From the NCBI GenBank assembly GCA_945830345.1, contig CALZYS010000005.1:1-47542 (forward strand): a stretch of DNA of 47,542 nucleotides, read 5' to 3'. This document shows positions 19,225 to 27,293 of this stretch, in pieces; position 1 is the stretch's first letter, and every line of letters begins with the position of its first letter. The notes beneath the pieces are model-generated. The model was given only the letters and a program-made list of their open reading frames with translations, searched no databases and was not told the DNA's origin. The translations under genes were made by a program, and so were the position numbers. Source of the DNA: an uncultured Prevotella sp. (GTDB lineage Bacteria > Bacteroidota > Bacteroidia > Bacteroidales > Bacteroidaceae).

Positions 19225-19960
19225 ATTTCTCACAAGCTTCTTTATATGTGTCAATACTTCCGATGTCAAATCTCAGATTCTCGCCAGTTCCTGCCATAGG
19301 CCAGGCATGCACAGGCACATTGTCAACCATATATCGGGCAAGATTGCCGGGAGCGTCAAATCCGCATCCATTATCAACGGCATGCATAATCATGTCGATG
19401 TTCTCCTTGCGATATATATAGAACGGCGGAACCGCCCACGTTGACTTAGGCTCAAGGGGCTTCTCCTCCATACAAAGCACCTTATTGTCTGCGTCGAGCA
19501 CCACCACACCTGTGCGCTGAAGCTTCTCCTTGGACGTTTGCTTATGACACATGATACAAGGTGTGGATTTCTCCTTGGCAAAATCCACAAACCCCTGAAA
19601 CGAGAAGAACAAAAGGTTGTCGGCTGCCACCACCAACATGTCGTCCTCCACATTGGCTTTCGCGATGGCATACTGCAGGTCGCGCACAGCGCCGAGGCGC
19701 GTCTCGTTGGTGCTCGTACCGTCGTCTATCACTGTAATCTTCTTTGTATAATGCTGCTCCGAAGCCCATTGCTCGAATATCGGGGCAAACTTATGGTTGG
19801 TCACGATTATATGCTCGTCTATCTCGGCTATGCGGTCGATATCGTCGAGCATACGTCCAAGGATGGATTTGTCGCCAATCTTCAGCAACGGCTTGGGGAA
19901 ATTCTTCGTCAGCTCACCCAATCGGGTGGCATATCCAGCTGCTATTACTATATTTTTCAT
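19217..19960 (-). CDS. Sugar-1-phosphate nucleotidyltransferase
   Basis: The 247-residue protein begins MKNIVIAAGYATRLGELTKN and continues FPKPLLKIGDKS, the nucleotide-binding signature of the NTP_transferase family. VVAADNLLFF contributes the metal-binding aspartate. It joins a sugar 1-phosphate to an NTP, giving the NDP-sugar and pyrophosphate. Upstream codons in the longer ORF (to 20092) are low-complexity and overlap the preceding gene, so the start at 19960 is chosen. It sits between a fimbrillin-like lipoprotein and the GHMP kinase, and is the natural second step after the kinase. Which base and sugar it uses cannot be told from the sequence. Confidence 0.85.
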   Translation of the reverse strand: MKNIVIAAGYATRLGELTKNFPKPLLKIGDKSILGRMLDDIDRIAEIDEHIIVTNHKFAPIFEQWASEQHYTKKITVIDDGTSTNETRLGAVRDLQYAIAKANVEDDMLVVAADNLLFFSFQGFVDFAKEKSTPCIMCHKQTSKEKLQRTGVVVLDADNKVLCMEEKPLEPKSTWAVPPFYIYRKENIDMIMHAVDNGCGFDAPGNLARYMVDNVPVHAWPMAGTGENLRFDIGSIDTYKEACEKYG

Positions 19961-19973
19961 ATCTGTAAGTGTA

Positions 19974-20909
19974 TTATATTTCGAAGTTGTACATAGGGTC
20001 GTCGGTGTTGTCAAGGACGAAGGAGGTGTTGGATGATGAGTTAAAGAATGAACCCGTAGCGCGTGTGACGCGATGAGGCGCCATAGGGACATCTGTGAAG
20101 GTGCGCGACTTGATTACCGCACCCGAGGCGTCCTTCATATTCACCGTGACGGATATATTCTGGGGATTCTCTGTCACAAAGCAGTTAACTCCCAACAGTA
20201 TATTCTGGAATGAGTCGAGATTCATCTCGCTCAATGTGAACTCTACGCGATACTGATAGTTATCGGAAGCTAAGCCCGTAGTGGGATTAAAGACATAGGT
20301 GGTGACAGGGGACGACGACGGATTGAGGATAATCTCGCATGACACCACATTGGAGGGTGTGGGATCGGTGGGCTTGAGTTGGAACTGCGTAGAGATGCGC
20401 TTGCCAAGGTCGATTTTTATATCGTTGGTCTGGTCGGCCAAAATAGTAGCCGATTGGTTGACGGCAAAAACCTTGAAAATCTTGGAAGCGGTCAGCGTGG
20501 CTTGCGTGGGGGAGGAGATGGCAACCGCTTCTTCATTTTCGTCGTTTGCCTTGTGCACTACAGCCACAAAACGGTAGTCGCCGGGAAGCAGTGAGCAGGT
20601 GATCTTATCGAAGTCGTCAACATCGACAGATGCATTCTTCGTGGTGCTGAAGGCGAGTGTATTGTCGGATGCAAACACTGAGAGTGATATGCGGTTCATT
20701 CCTGCATCTGAGGGGGTCTTGTCGGAAGCCCGAGTAGAAATATCATCGTCATCAAACTCATAGTTGAAATCTGAAAAGGAGATATTGACGTTGACTTTCT
20801 CGCCAGTTTTGCCTTGTGAACCCAAATCCGCCTTCTCACAGGAGGAGAGACATGCCGATATGATGGTGAGCAGGAATAACGAGATAATAGATGTAATATT
20901 GCTATTCAT
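19974..20909 (-). CDS. Fimbrillin/Mfa-like outer-surface lipoprotein
   Basis: The 311-residue protein starts MNSNITSIISLFLLTIISAC and has a lipobox ending LSSC, so it is exported and lipidated. The body is beta-rich, with a C-terminal segment PMAPHRVTRATGSFF like the conserved end region of FimB/Mfa2- or fimbrillin-type proteins of Bacteroidales, then a short acidic tail DDPMYNFEI. The longer ORF start at 21035 runs through the tRNA-His terminator and is rejected. It is the first gene of an operon ending in the sugar-nucleotide enzymes, 13 bp from the next gene. No major pilus gene cluster is visible, so its role in pili is uncertain. Confidence 0.6.
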   Translation of the reverse strand: MNSNITSIISLFLLTIISACLSSCEKADLGSQGKTGEKVNVNISFSDFNYEFDDDDISTRASDKTPSDAGMNRISLSVFASDNTLAFSTTKNASVDVDDFDKITCSLLPGDYRFVAVVHKANDENEEAVAISSPTQATLTASKIFKVFAVNQSATILADQTNDIKIDLGKRISTQFQLKPTDPTPSNVVSCEIILNPSSSPVTTYVFNPTTGLASDNYQYRVEFTLSEMNLDSFQNILLGVNCFVTENPQNISVTVNMKDASGAVIKSRTFTDVPMAPHRVTRATGSFFNSSSNTSFVLDNTDDPMYNFEI

Positions 20910-20950
20910 ATTAAAACTTATAACGGTTGTTTTATATTCTCTGTAAACGC

Positions 20951-20982
20951 AAATCCCTGCAAGCTGCAACTTACAGGGATTA
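20951..20982 (-). terminator. Hairpin downstream of tRNA-His
   Basis: AAATCCCTGCAAG, a short loop, then ACTTACAGGGATT form a stem just 3' of the tRNA-His gene. It shares CCCTGCAAG and ACTTACAGGG with the purF terminator. The T-run is weak (TTTGCGTTT). Confidence 0.6.
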
Positions 20983-20995
20983 ACTTTAAAGGGAG

Positions 20996-21070
20996 GGTGC
21001 CCGGTGGGACTCGAACCCACGACATTCAGAACCACAATCTGACGCTCTAACCAACTGAACTACGGGCACC
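20996..21070 (-). tRNA. tRNA-His (GTG anticodon)
   Basis: The minus strand folds as a full cloverleaf: acceptor GGTGCCC with GGGCACC, D arm AGTTCAGTTGGTTAGAGC, anticodon stem-loop CAGATTGTGGTTCTG with GTG, and T arm GTGGGTTCGAGTCCCAC. The first G paired with a terminal C agrees with the extra G-1 of histidine tRNAs. The 3' CCA is not encoded. Confidence 0.97.
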
Positions 21071-21110
21071 ATTTTAAAACCTAAAAAAGGTTGTTTCTCA
21101 AAAGCGAGTG

Positions 21111-21142
21111 CAAAGGTACGGAATTTATCTGAAACTACCAAA
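21111..21142 (-). promoter_or_regulatory. tRNA-His promoter
   Basis: The minus strand reads TTTGGTAGTTTCA with TTTG 20 bp before TACCTTTG. The whole unit is nearly repeated upstream of tRNA-Phe (36323-36354), including GAGAAACAAC after the start. Confidence 0.75.
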
Positions 21143-21170
21143 TAAATGCCGTACCTTTTAACATCTTTTT

Positions 21171-21578
21171 TCACTTAGCAGACTGTGCAGGAGCCTTAGG
21201 AGCTGCAGGAGCTGCATTTTCAGCAGGTGCAGGAGCGGCTTTTTCGCCAGCTGCGGGAGCTGCCTCCTTGGTCTGGCTTGCACCAAATCCCGGAAGGTTG
21301 TTGGGGTTGGTGGTGGGGTTCTCGATATTCTCCATCACTGAAGAGTCGTGAACTGCCTGAGGGGCCACGTAGGCACATGCCACGCTGATGACTACCATAG
21401 CGGCTGCAAGAGTCCATGTTGTCTTCTCAATGAAGTCGGTAGTCTTGCGCACGCCACCAATCTGATTGTAGGATGCGAAGCTCGATGAGAGTCCGCCTCC
21501 CTTTGACTCCTGGATGAGCACGATGCAAATCATGAGCACTGCCACCAGGCAAATTAAAATTACCAATAATGTGTACAT
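21171..21578 (-). CDS. secG: Protein-export membrane subunit SecG
   Basis: The 135-residue protein has the SecG pattern: a first membrane helix (LLVILICLVAVLMICIVLIQ), the signature ESKGGGLSSSFASYN, then a second helix (TLAAAMVVISVACAYV). SecG assists SecYE in protein translocation across the inner membrane. The C-terminal 60 residues are an Ala/Pro-rich tail (AAPAAGEKAAPAPAENA), longer than in most SecG proteins but common in Bacteroidetes. It is the last gene after the sigma54 activator, lptE and a repeat-like protein, 11 bp from the last. Confidence 0.93.
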   Translation of the reverse strand: MYTLLVILICLVAVLMICIVLIQESKGGGLSSSFASYNQIGGVRKTTDFIEKTTWTLAAAMVVISVACAYVAPQAVHDSSVMENIENPTTNPNNLPGFGASQTKEAAPAAGEKAAPAPAENAAPAAPKAPAQSAK

Positions 21579-21589
21579 CTTTCTTTTTT

Positions 21590-22354
21590 TTATTTTTTAT
21601 TGTTATTTATAATCAGTTTCTCTAAGAATCTTATCTGGTCGGCGATGTAGGCGTTCTTCTGCTGAGTGCCGGCATTGAGCCTGTGCAGAATGTCGAGCGC
21701 CTTGTTGAATCTGCCCTGCTTGATATAGATGCGGGCGAGAGTCTCGGTGAAGTAGCCATCGTCGCCATCCTTGCCGCCTTCGTCGGAGCCCTCGTTGATT
21801 TGGGGCACAAACTCGGGGGTCTCGTTGAGCACAATCTTGCCCCTGTCCTGCTCGATGAAGCTGTCGATAAGGCTTTGGCCCTTGAGCTGGGGCGTCTGCT
21901 CCTCGTGTGCCTCGTCTTCCTCGCTCTCCAAGAGATAAGCCACATAGTCAACTGCGGCATCAGCGGGAGTGGGCTTGCGCTTCTTGCGCTGAGGGTCGGC
22001 GTTTTCCTCTTGTTCCACGGGGATGGTTTCGAGGAAATTGTCGATGAGCGATATGGTGCGGCTCTCATGCCCTGCCGAGTTGCCTTGAGAGGCTGCCGAG
22101 TCGCGCTTCTTCTGAGGCTGGAGCTTGTAGTGGGCAGCCTCGATGAGACGGAACAACACCTTGCGGTCGGTGATGTAGATGGCGGCACGACGCAGTTCCT
22201 CGTCGAAGGTGGGGTCATGAAGCAGATAGAGATTCTGCAGCATGAGCAGACGAGCCGTCTGGAAATAAGGATACAGAGCGAGGAGGGAGCGCAACTCATA
22301 CAATGTGTCACGGTCCATCTCGTCGGGGTGGTTGATCAGTCGTGTCAGTTCCAT
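21590..22354 (-). CDS. Conserved hypothetical protein with a C-terminal TPR-like segment
   Basis: The 254-residue protein is unrecognised beyond its Bacteroidetes flavour. The N-terminal part (ELRSLLALYPYFQTARLLML) is helical, the middle is acidic and low-complexity, and the end (YFTETLARIYIKQGRFNKAL, DILHRLN) reads like one or two tetratricopeptide repeats. No signal peptide or membrane segment is seen. It is cotranscribed between lptE and secG. A scaffold or assembly role near envelope export is possible but not shown. Confidence 0.75.
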   Translation of the reverse strand: MELTRLINHPDEMDRDTLYELRSLLALYPYFQTARLLMLQNLYLLHDPTFDEELRRAAIYITDRKVLFRLIEAAHYKLQPQKKRDSAASQGNSAGHESRTISLIDNFLETIPVEQEENADPQRKKRKPTPADAAVDYVAYLLESEEDEAHEEQTPQLKGQSLIDSFIEQDRGKIVLNETPEFVPQINEGSDEGGKDGDDGYFTETLARIYIKQGRFNKALDILHRLNAGTQQKNAYIADQIRFLEKLIINNNKK

Positions 22355-22391
22355 TCTCTATACCTTATTATATATATATTATATACTTACG

Positions 22392-22919
22392 TCACCAGTT
22401 AGCCACCGTGGCATTGAATATCTGGTCGGTGATCTCCTTCACCATCTGTGTAACCAACTCTTCCTGCACTGCATTGAGCGACTGGGTGTTCTCGTAGGTC
22501 GATTGCGCCGTAAACTGACGCTCGAAGTCCTGTGCATGGTTGGCATTGTTGGTAAACCTCACATTGACAGTCATCGAGAGTTCCGTCTGTGACGAATAGC
22601 CCTCGCTCGACACCGACTTGTTGCGCTGGTCGTAGCGTGTGATTTCGCCCTCTATCTTGAGATCGCCATTGCGCTTCACCTGGATGAGCTTGGTGTGGTT
22701 GGCGAAGACATCCTTCAACTGGTTGTTGAAGATTGGTCCCATAGGTCCCCAGACGTAGCTTGAGCGAATGGGGAAGTCGGCTATCTGTATGGTCTTGGTC
22801 TGTGAATAGTCGATACTGGCGCCGTTGAACTTTACCGACACCGAGCACGACAGGGGCACGACAGCAAGACATAGCGCAATCATCACCACCTTAGATATAT
22901 GTTTTATACGTATATTCAT
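22392..22919 (-). CDS. lptE: LPS-assembly lipoprotein LptE
   Basis: The 175-residue protein has a lipoprotein signal (VVMIALCLAVVPLSC), then SVSVKFNGASIDYSQTKTIQ and IADFPIRSSYV, as in Bacteroidetes LptE. It would sit inside LptD in the outer membrane and help place lipopolysaccharide on the cell surface. The ORF track start at 23123 lies within the preceding gene. The ATG at 22919 (MNIRIKH), or one two codons upstream, is realistic and gives a proper signal peptide. It lies 19 bp after the sigma54 activator. Confidence 0.8.
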   Translation of the reverse strand: MNIRIKHISKVVMIALCLAVVPLSCSVSVKFNGASIDYSQTKTIQIADFPIRSSYVWGPMGPIFNNQLKDVFANHTKLIQVKRNGDLKIEGEITRYDQRNKSVSSEGYSSQTELSMTVNVRFTNNANHAQDFERQFTAQSTYENTQSLNAVQEELVTQMVKEITDQIFNATVANW

Positions 22920-22938
22920 CGTCATAACTTGGCTCACA

Positions 22939-24132
22939 TTAATAATCTTCGAGGCCATACTGCTTAAGTCGCCTGTAGAGGGTGCGGTCGGAATATCCCA
23001 ATTCCTCAGCCGCCTTCTTGCGGTTGCCGTTGTTGCGCTCCAGTGCCTTGATGAGCATCTGCTTCTCGATAGCCTCGAGATTGAGCGAATTGTTGGGCTC
23101 GACATATTCCTCTGCCTCGGCATCCTCGGTCACCCGCGGCAGATAGTTCTGGGCGGGCGGTGCCACGGCGGGGGTGTTGGCAGTGGCATTGAGTTTCTTC
23201 TTCAGCTCGGCAATCTCCTGGGTCAGTTCGTTGACATGTCCCCTCAGCTCATACAGTATCTTATAGAGTATCTCGCGCTCGCTCTCAAAACTGTGGTCGG
23301 AATCGCCCGAATGAGTCATCGACACAAGTTGGGTGGTCTCCAAGTCCTGAGGGATGAACTCCGACAGCACCTCGGGAGTAATCTCCCTTTGGGGACTGAG
23401 GATGGAGATCTGCTCGGTGACATTCTTGAGCTGGCGGATGTTGCCCGGCCACTTATACTTCATGAGCATCGTGCGGGCACCGTCGGTGAGCACAACCTTC
23501 TCCATCTTGTATTTCTCGGCCATCTGCATGGCAAAGAAGCGGAACAGGAGCGGTATATCGTCGCCACGCTCCCTCAGCGGGGGCATGTGGATGGGTATCG
23601 AGTTGAGTCGATAGTAGAGATCCTCGCGGAAGCGACCCTCGCTGATGGCCCTCTGCATATTGACATTAGTGGCAGCCACCACCCTGACATCGGTCTTCCT
23701 GACATCCGTGGCTCCCACGGGGATATATTCGCCCGTCTCGAGCACACGCAGCAGGCGGGCCTGTGTGGCCAAGGGCAGTTCGCCCACCTCGTCGAGGAAA
23801 AGAGTGCCCTTGTCGGCTGCACCGAAGTATCCCGGACTGTCGCCTATGGCTCCGGTGAACGAGCCCTTGACATGACCGAAGAGTTCGCTGTCGATAGTTC
23901 CCTCGGGAATCGAACCGCAGTTGATGGCAAAATACTTGCCACGGCGACGGGGCGAACTGTCGTGGATGACGCGGGGGATGACCTCCTTGCCCACTCCACT
24001 CTCGCCTACTATCAGCACACTCAAATCGGTCGGCGCCACCTGTAGAGCGACGTCGAGCGCGTGATTCAAAGAAGCGCAGTTGCCTACGATCTTGTATCGC
24101 TGTTTTATGTCTTGAAGCTCTGATACTTTCAT
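22939..24132 (-). CDS. Sigma54-dependent transcriptional activator without a receiver domain
   Basis: The 397-residue protein is an AAA+ enhancer-binding protein. It has Walker A GESGVGKEVIPR, the sigma54-contacting loop as GSFTGA rather than the canonical GAFTGA, Walker B GTLFLDEVGELPL, the arginine-finger region FREDLYYRLN and a C-terminal Fis-type helix-turn-helix (GNRKKAAEELGYSDRTLYRRL). A proline/alanine linker with a coiled-coil-like stretch (LRGHVNELTQEIAELKKKLN) precedes the HTH. There is no receiver or sensor domain, so control must come from partners or expression. It heads the operon with lptE and secG. Targets are unknown; a possible sigma54 promoter lies upstream of groES. Confidence 0.93.
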   Translation of the reverse strand: MKVSELQDIKQRYKIVGNCASLNHALDVALQVAPTDLSVLIVGESGVGKEVIPRVIHDSSPRRRGKYFAINCGSIPEGTIDSELFGHVKGSFTGAIGDSPGYFGAADKGTLFLDEVGELPLATQARLLRVLETGEYIPVGATDVRKTDVRVVAATNVNMQRAISEGRFREDLYYRLNSIPIHMPPLRERGDDIPLLFRFFAMQMAEKYKMEKVVLTDGARTMLMKYKWPGNIRQLKNVTEQISILSPQREITPEVLSEFIPQDLETTQLVSMTHSGDSDHSFESEREILYKILYELRGHVNELTQEIAELKKKLNATANTPAVAPPAQNYLPRVTEDAEAEEYVEPNNSLNLEAIEKQMLIKALERNNGNRKKAAEELGYSDRTLYRRLKQYGLEDY

Positions 24133-24140
24133 TTAGAGGG

Positions 24141-24148
24141 CAAAGGTA
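24141..24148 (-). promoter_or_regulatory. -7 box upstream of the sigma54 activator gene
   Basis: TACCTTTG on the minus strand, 9 bases before the ATG, is an exact -7 consensus. TGGTAATTTCA upstream resembles the extended -33 of the tRNA promoters, but the TTTG itself is not clear. Confidence 0.45.
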
Positions 24149-24187
24149 CACACTTTTTTTGAAATTACCACATTTTCTGCCTATATT

Positions 24188-25186
24188 TTAGCTTTTTTTG
24201 TCGAATTTGATGAGCAATAGCCCGATTGCGGTCCAAATTAGCTCTCTTAGGCGCACAATTAGGGCAACAAAGATGCCGGCACTCGACGTGAGCGCCAACC
24301 CCTTGGCTGACATCAAAAAGCCGCCCTCGCGACCACCCAACTGCAGCGGGAGGAAGAAGAGCATATTGGCAAACAACGAGGTGAAGGCAAGGATGAGGAT
24401 GCTGTCGAGATAATTGGCCGAGGGCAGGATGACGAGCAGGATGAAATATATCTCCAATGCCGACACTATGCGACACGACAATTCGAGCAACACCGCCAAA
24501 ACGAATGCCTTGGGATTCTGATTGTGCAGCGACGCTATCTGACTGTCGATACTCGACAACTGCTCGCGATGGCGCTCGAAGAAGCCTTGTGCCCAACGCT
24601 TGACGAGGGGAAAACGGCTCAACAGGCTCAGGCAACTGACGGCGATGCCCTTCTTGTAGCCCTTTACAAAGAACCATATCGCCAAAAGAGAGAACAGAAC
24701 CACAACGGTAAGCATGACTCCCATCGCCACTGTAAGCGGATGGATAGCCACATAAAGCAAAACCGAGAGAAACCAGAACCAGAAATGGCTGAAGACGTGG
24801 GTCATGGCAAAGAGGATGACCGACGACGAGGCGCGCTTGGTGCCTATCTTCGGCGAGAGAGACATGATACGGTATGGCTCGCCACCCATCAGTCCACCGG
24901 GAGTGGCATAATTGAGGGCGAAACCCGACACGGTTATCTTATACAGCCACCAGAATCCCACCTTCTTGTCGATGTTCTCCTCGTCCTTGCCGGCATTGTT
25001 GATGATAACATACCATGAGGCTGTGTTGAACATATAGAGGAAGAACCATAGGGCAATGACTGCCCCAAACCAATAGCCTGCCCTGCACAACCCGCTCCAC
25101 ACCTGGGCAAAGTCGAGTTGGGTGATCATCAGCGCAAGGACAGCAAGGCCGAAGATGAAGAATATGTTCTGGTATTTCTTTTTCAC
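24188..25186 (-). CDS. Flippase-like membrane protein (LPG synthase TM / UPF0104 family)
   Basis: The 332-residue protein is almost all membrane helices (FIFGLAVLALMITQL, VIALWFFLYMF, VILFAMTHVFSHFWFWFLSVLL and others). It has the family signature ALNYATPGGLMGGEPYRI and the late ELSCRIVSALEIYF and LPLQLGGREGGFL segments. This family contains the flippase-like part of lysylphosphatidylglycerol synthase; many members lack the synthase domain and their substrates are unknown. It overlaps the end of pdxA by 4 bp. The aminoacyl-transfer domain is absent, so lysyl-lipid synthesis should not be assigned. Confidence 0.8.
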   Translation of the reverse strand: MKKKYQNIFFIFGLAVLALMITQLDFAQVWSGLCRAGYWFGAVIALWFFLYMFNTASWYVIINNAGKDEENIDKKVGFWWLYKITVSGFALNYATPGGLMGGEPYRIMSLSPKIGTKRASSSVILFAMTHVFSHFWFWFLSVLLYVAIHPLTVAMGVMLTVVVLFSLLAIWFFVKGYKKGIAVSCLSLLSRFPLVKRWAQGFFERHREQLSSIDSQIASLHNQNPKAFVLAVLLELSCRIVSALEIYFILLVILPSANYLDSILILAFTSLFANMLFFLPLQLGGREGGFLMSAKGLALTSSAGIFVALIVRLRELIWTAIGLLLIKFDKKS

Positions 25187-26292
25187 TTAAATTGGTCTTT
25201 GGGTTTCGGTATGTTGAAACGCACCTTCTCGCTGTCGTCCTTCTTTTCGTGATAGAGTTTGGGCAGAGGATTAGCCAACGGTTCGTCGTAGTTGGCACGG
25301 TTGCGGAAGATGTCTATTGCCATGAAGACAGCCTGGCGGAACGAGTTCTCGTCGGCAACGCCCTTGCCGGCAATATCATAGGCAGTGCCGTGGTCGGGAG
25401 AGGTGCGCACAATGGGCAGACCAGCTGTATAGTTGACGCCATCCTCCACGGCAAGTGTCTTGAACGGGGCAAGTCCCTGGTCGTGATACATGGCAAGCAC
25501 TGCGTCGAACTTGGAATACAGACCGCTGCCGAAGAATCCGTCGGCGGGATAAGGACCGAACGCCTGTATGCCGCTATCAGCCAACTCGTCGATGGCGGGG
25601 ATGATGACAGTCTGTTCCTCATCGCCCATCACACCGCAGTCGCCGGCATGGGGATTGAGGGCAAGAACGGCAATGCGGGGATTGCTGATGCGGAAATCGC
25701 GCTTGAGACTCTTGTGCAAAATGGTGGCTTTCTCGACGATGCGCTCCTTGGTGATAGCCCTGGCAATATCCTTGATGGCAAGATGGGTGGTGACGAGAGC
25801 CACACGCAGACTGCCGTTGGTGAGAATCATGAGTGCCTTGTTGCCCTCGCCCACGCAATCCTCGATATACTCGGTGTGCCCGTGGAAATGGAACAGGTCG
25901 CTCTGAATGTTTTTCTTGTTGATGGGGGCAGTGACAAGCACATCGTAGAGTTCGGAACGGAAATCTGTCATTGCCCTGTCGAGAGCCTTGAGGGCAGCCT
26001 CGCCAGCCACTGACGTCGGGTCGCCGAAATCCACCTTCACCTCCTCGTCGAAGGTGGCGAGCATGTTGAGTCGGCCGTCCTTGGCATCCTCGGCACGGTC
26101 GATAATACTAAACTGGGTGTTGAGCCCAAGCAGTTTCTTGTGATAGGCAGCCACCTTGGGCGAACCATAGATTATCGGAGTGCAGAGCTCGAGCATCTCG
26201 GGGTCTGCAAAGGTCTTGAGAATCACCTCATATCCGATGCCGTTTGTATCACCATGGGTGATAGCAACGCGTATTTTCTTGTTTTCTTCCAT
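25183..26292 (-). CDS. pdxA: 4-hydroxythreonine-4-phosphate dehydrogenase PdxA
   Basis: The 369-residue protein begins IRVAITHGDTNGIGYEVILK, the PdxA start in its Bacteroidetes form. It keeps the three metal-binding histidine regions: FHFHGHTEYIED, ALNPHAGDCGVMGDEE and AMYHDQGLAPFKTL. The late RTSPDHGTAYDIAGKG is diagnostic. It oxidises 4-phosphohydroxy-threonine in the PLP pathway, with PdxJ then closing the ring. It lies between the DUF4837 lipoprotein and the flippase-like protein; this linkage gives no functional clue. The C-terminus has a 20-30 residue basic extension (ending NIPKPKDQFK). Confidence 0.95.
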   Translation of the reverse strand: MEENKKIRVAITHGDTNGIGYEVILKTFADPEMLELCTPIIYGSPKVAAYHKKLLGLNTQFSIIDRAEDAKDGRLNMLATFDEEVKVDFGDPTSVAGEAALKALDRAMTDFRSELYDVLVTAPINKKNIQSDLFHFHGHTEYIEDCVGEGNKALMILTNGSLRVALVTTHLAIKDIARAITKERIVEKATILHKSLKRDFRISNPRIAVLALNPHAGDCGVMGDEEQTVIIPAIDELADSGIQAFGPYPADGFFGSGLYSKFDAVLAMYHDQGLAPFKTLAVEDGVNYTAGLPIVRTSPDHGTAYDIAGKGVADENSFRQAVFMAIDIFRNRANYDEPLANPLPKLYHEKKDDSEKVRFNIPKPKDQFK

Positions 26293-26315
26293 AAAAGATT
26301 ATTATATTTTGTTTA

Positions 26316-27293
26316 TCATCGGGGACTGAGCGTATAGAGCGCAGCCTCCATTCTCTTGATTATATTCCTTTTAGGCTCGCCGGGGGCATACACGAATGCC
26401 TCGGCGGTGATTGTCCTGCCACGGAGGGTATCTACTATCGTGTGACTGACGAAGGGACCGCCCATGATGTCGCCCTGCATCTGCCACAGTCCGCGCATCT
26501 CCACTACCATTCTGCCGCCCACCTTGATGGTCCTGAGCGATGGGGCAATGCGTCGCTCGGTGGTGAGATACATAGCGTCGGTCTCGCCCTTGATATTGAC
26601 TCTCATCACACTGTCGCGCAATGCCGTGAGCCTATCTACTGACACATCGGTGCCCGGGGCGGAATAGATGCATATACTGCGCACAGAGCTGCTGCCGTCG
26701 GCGGAGAGCCATATAAAGTGGTCGCCCGACTTGGTCTTGACAAGGTCGGCGGGCACGAGGATGCAGCACCCTACCGCCTTCTCCACCTCCTTCTCCCTTG
26801 CGGGCGAATGGCTCTTGCGCAGATGGCGCAATGCCGTGTTGGTCTCGAATCTGCCAAGCAATGCCCTCAGCGAACCGCCTATGCGAGTGTGGTCGGCAAT
26901 CAGCGAGTCGGCAGACGGTGTCTCTAAATACACTATCATCTGCGGCGAGGCATATACGTCTTTCTCGTACCTCAGACGTGTGGCAGAATGGCGCTGAGCA
27001 TCAATATCCGCCACAACTATAGCCCTGGCATAGCGATAGGCCTGGAGTGAGGAGCCGTCGGCGGCATGACTGACATCGAAGGCATTCTCCTGCTGCGGCA
27101 ATCCGGGAAGCAGAGTCTCCAACATCCTGCTTAATATGGTGCGCACTCTCGAGTCATTTGACACCACCACTACATCATAGGGCTCACCACTGCTGCGAGG
27201 CTTCATACTGGCTCCGTCGCCGCATGACGAAAGCACTGAGGCTGTCAATGCCAGGAGCACTACTTTCAACGAGCATATCCACCTACACCTCAT
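26316..27293 (-). CDS. DUF4837-type lipoprotein of unknown function
   Basis: A lipoprotein signal (SLKVVLLALTASVLSSC) is followed by GEPYDVVVVSNDSRVRTILS, a beta-rich body, and an end (GPFVSHTIVDTLRGRTI, then TAEAFVYAPGEPKRNIIKRM) that I recognise as the Bacteroidetes DUF4837 family. I chose the ATG at 27293: it gives the signal peptide and overlaps the rlmN stop by 11 bp, while the ORF track start at 27491 is inside rlmN. Function is unknown. The protein should be anchored in the envelope. It is cotranscribed with rlmN and pdxA. Confidence 0.75.
   Translation of the reverse strand: MRCRWICSLKVVLLALTASVLSSCGDGASMKPRSSGEPYDVVVVSNDSRVRTILSRMLETLLPGLPQQENAFDVSHAADGSSLQAYRYARAIVVADIDAQRHSATRLRYEKDVYASPQMIVYLETPSADSLIADHTRIGGSLRALLGRFETNTALRHLRKSHSPAREKEVEKAVGCCILVPADLVKTKSGDHFIWLSADGSSSVRSICIYSAPGTDVSVDRLTALRDSVMRVNIKGETDAMYLTTERRIAPSLRTIKVGGRMVVEMRGLWQMQGDIMGGPFVSHTIVDTLRGRTITAEAFVYAPGEPKRNIIKRMEAALYTLSPR

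Noticed and set aside
22825-24045. 406-residue plus-strand ORF antisense to the sigma54 activator
   Set aside because: The minus-strand gene has a complete AAA+ and HTH layout. The antisense frame is open because of codon bias and shows no domain.
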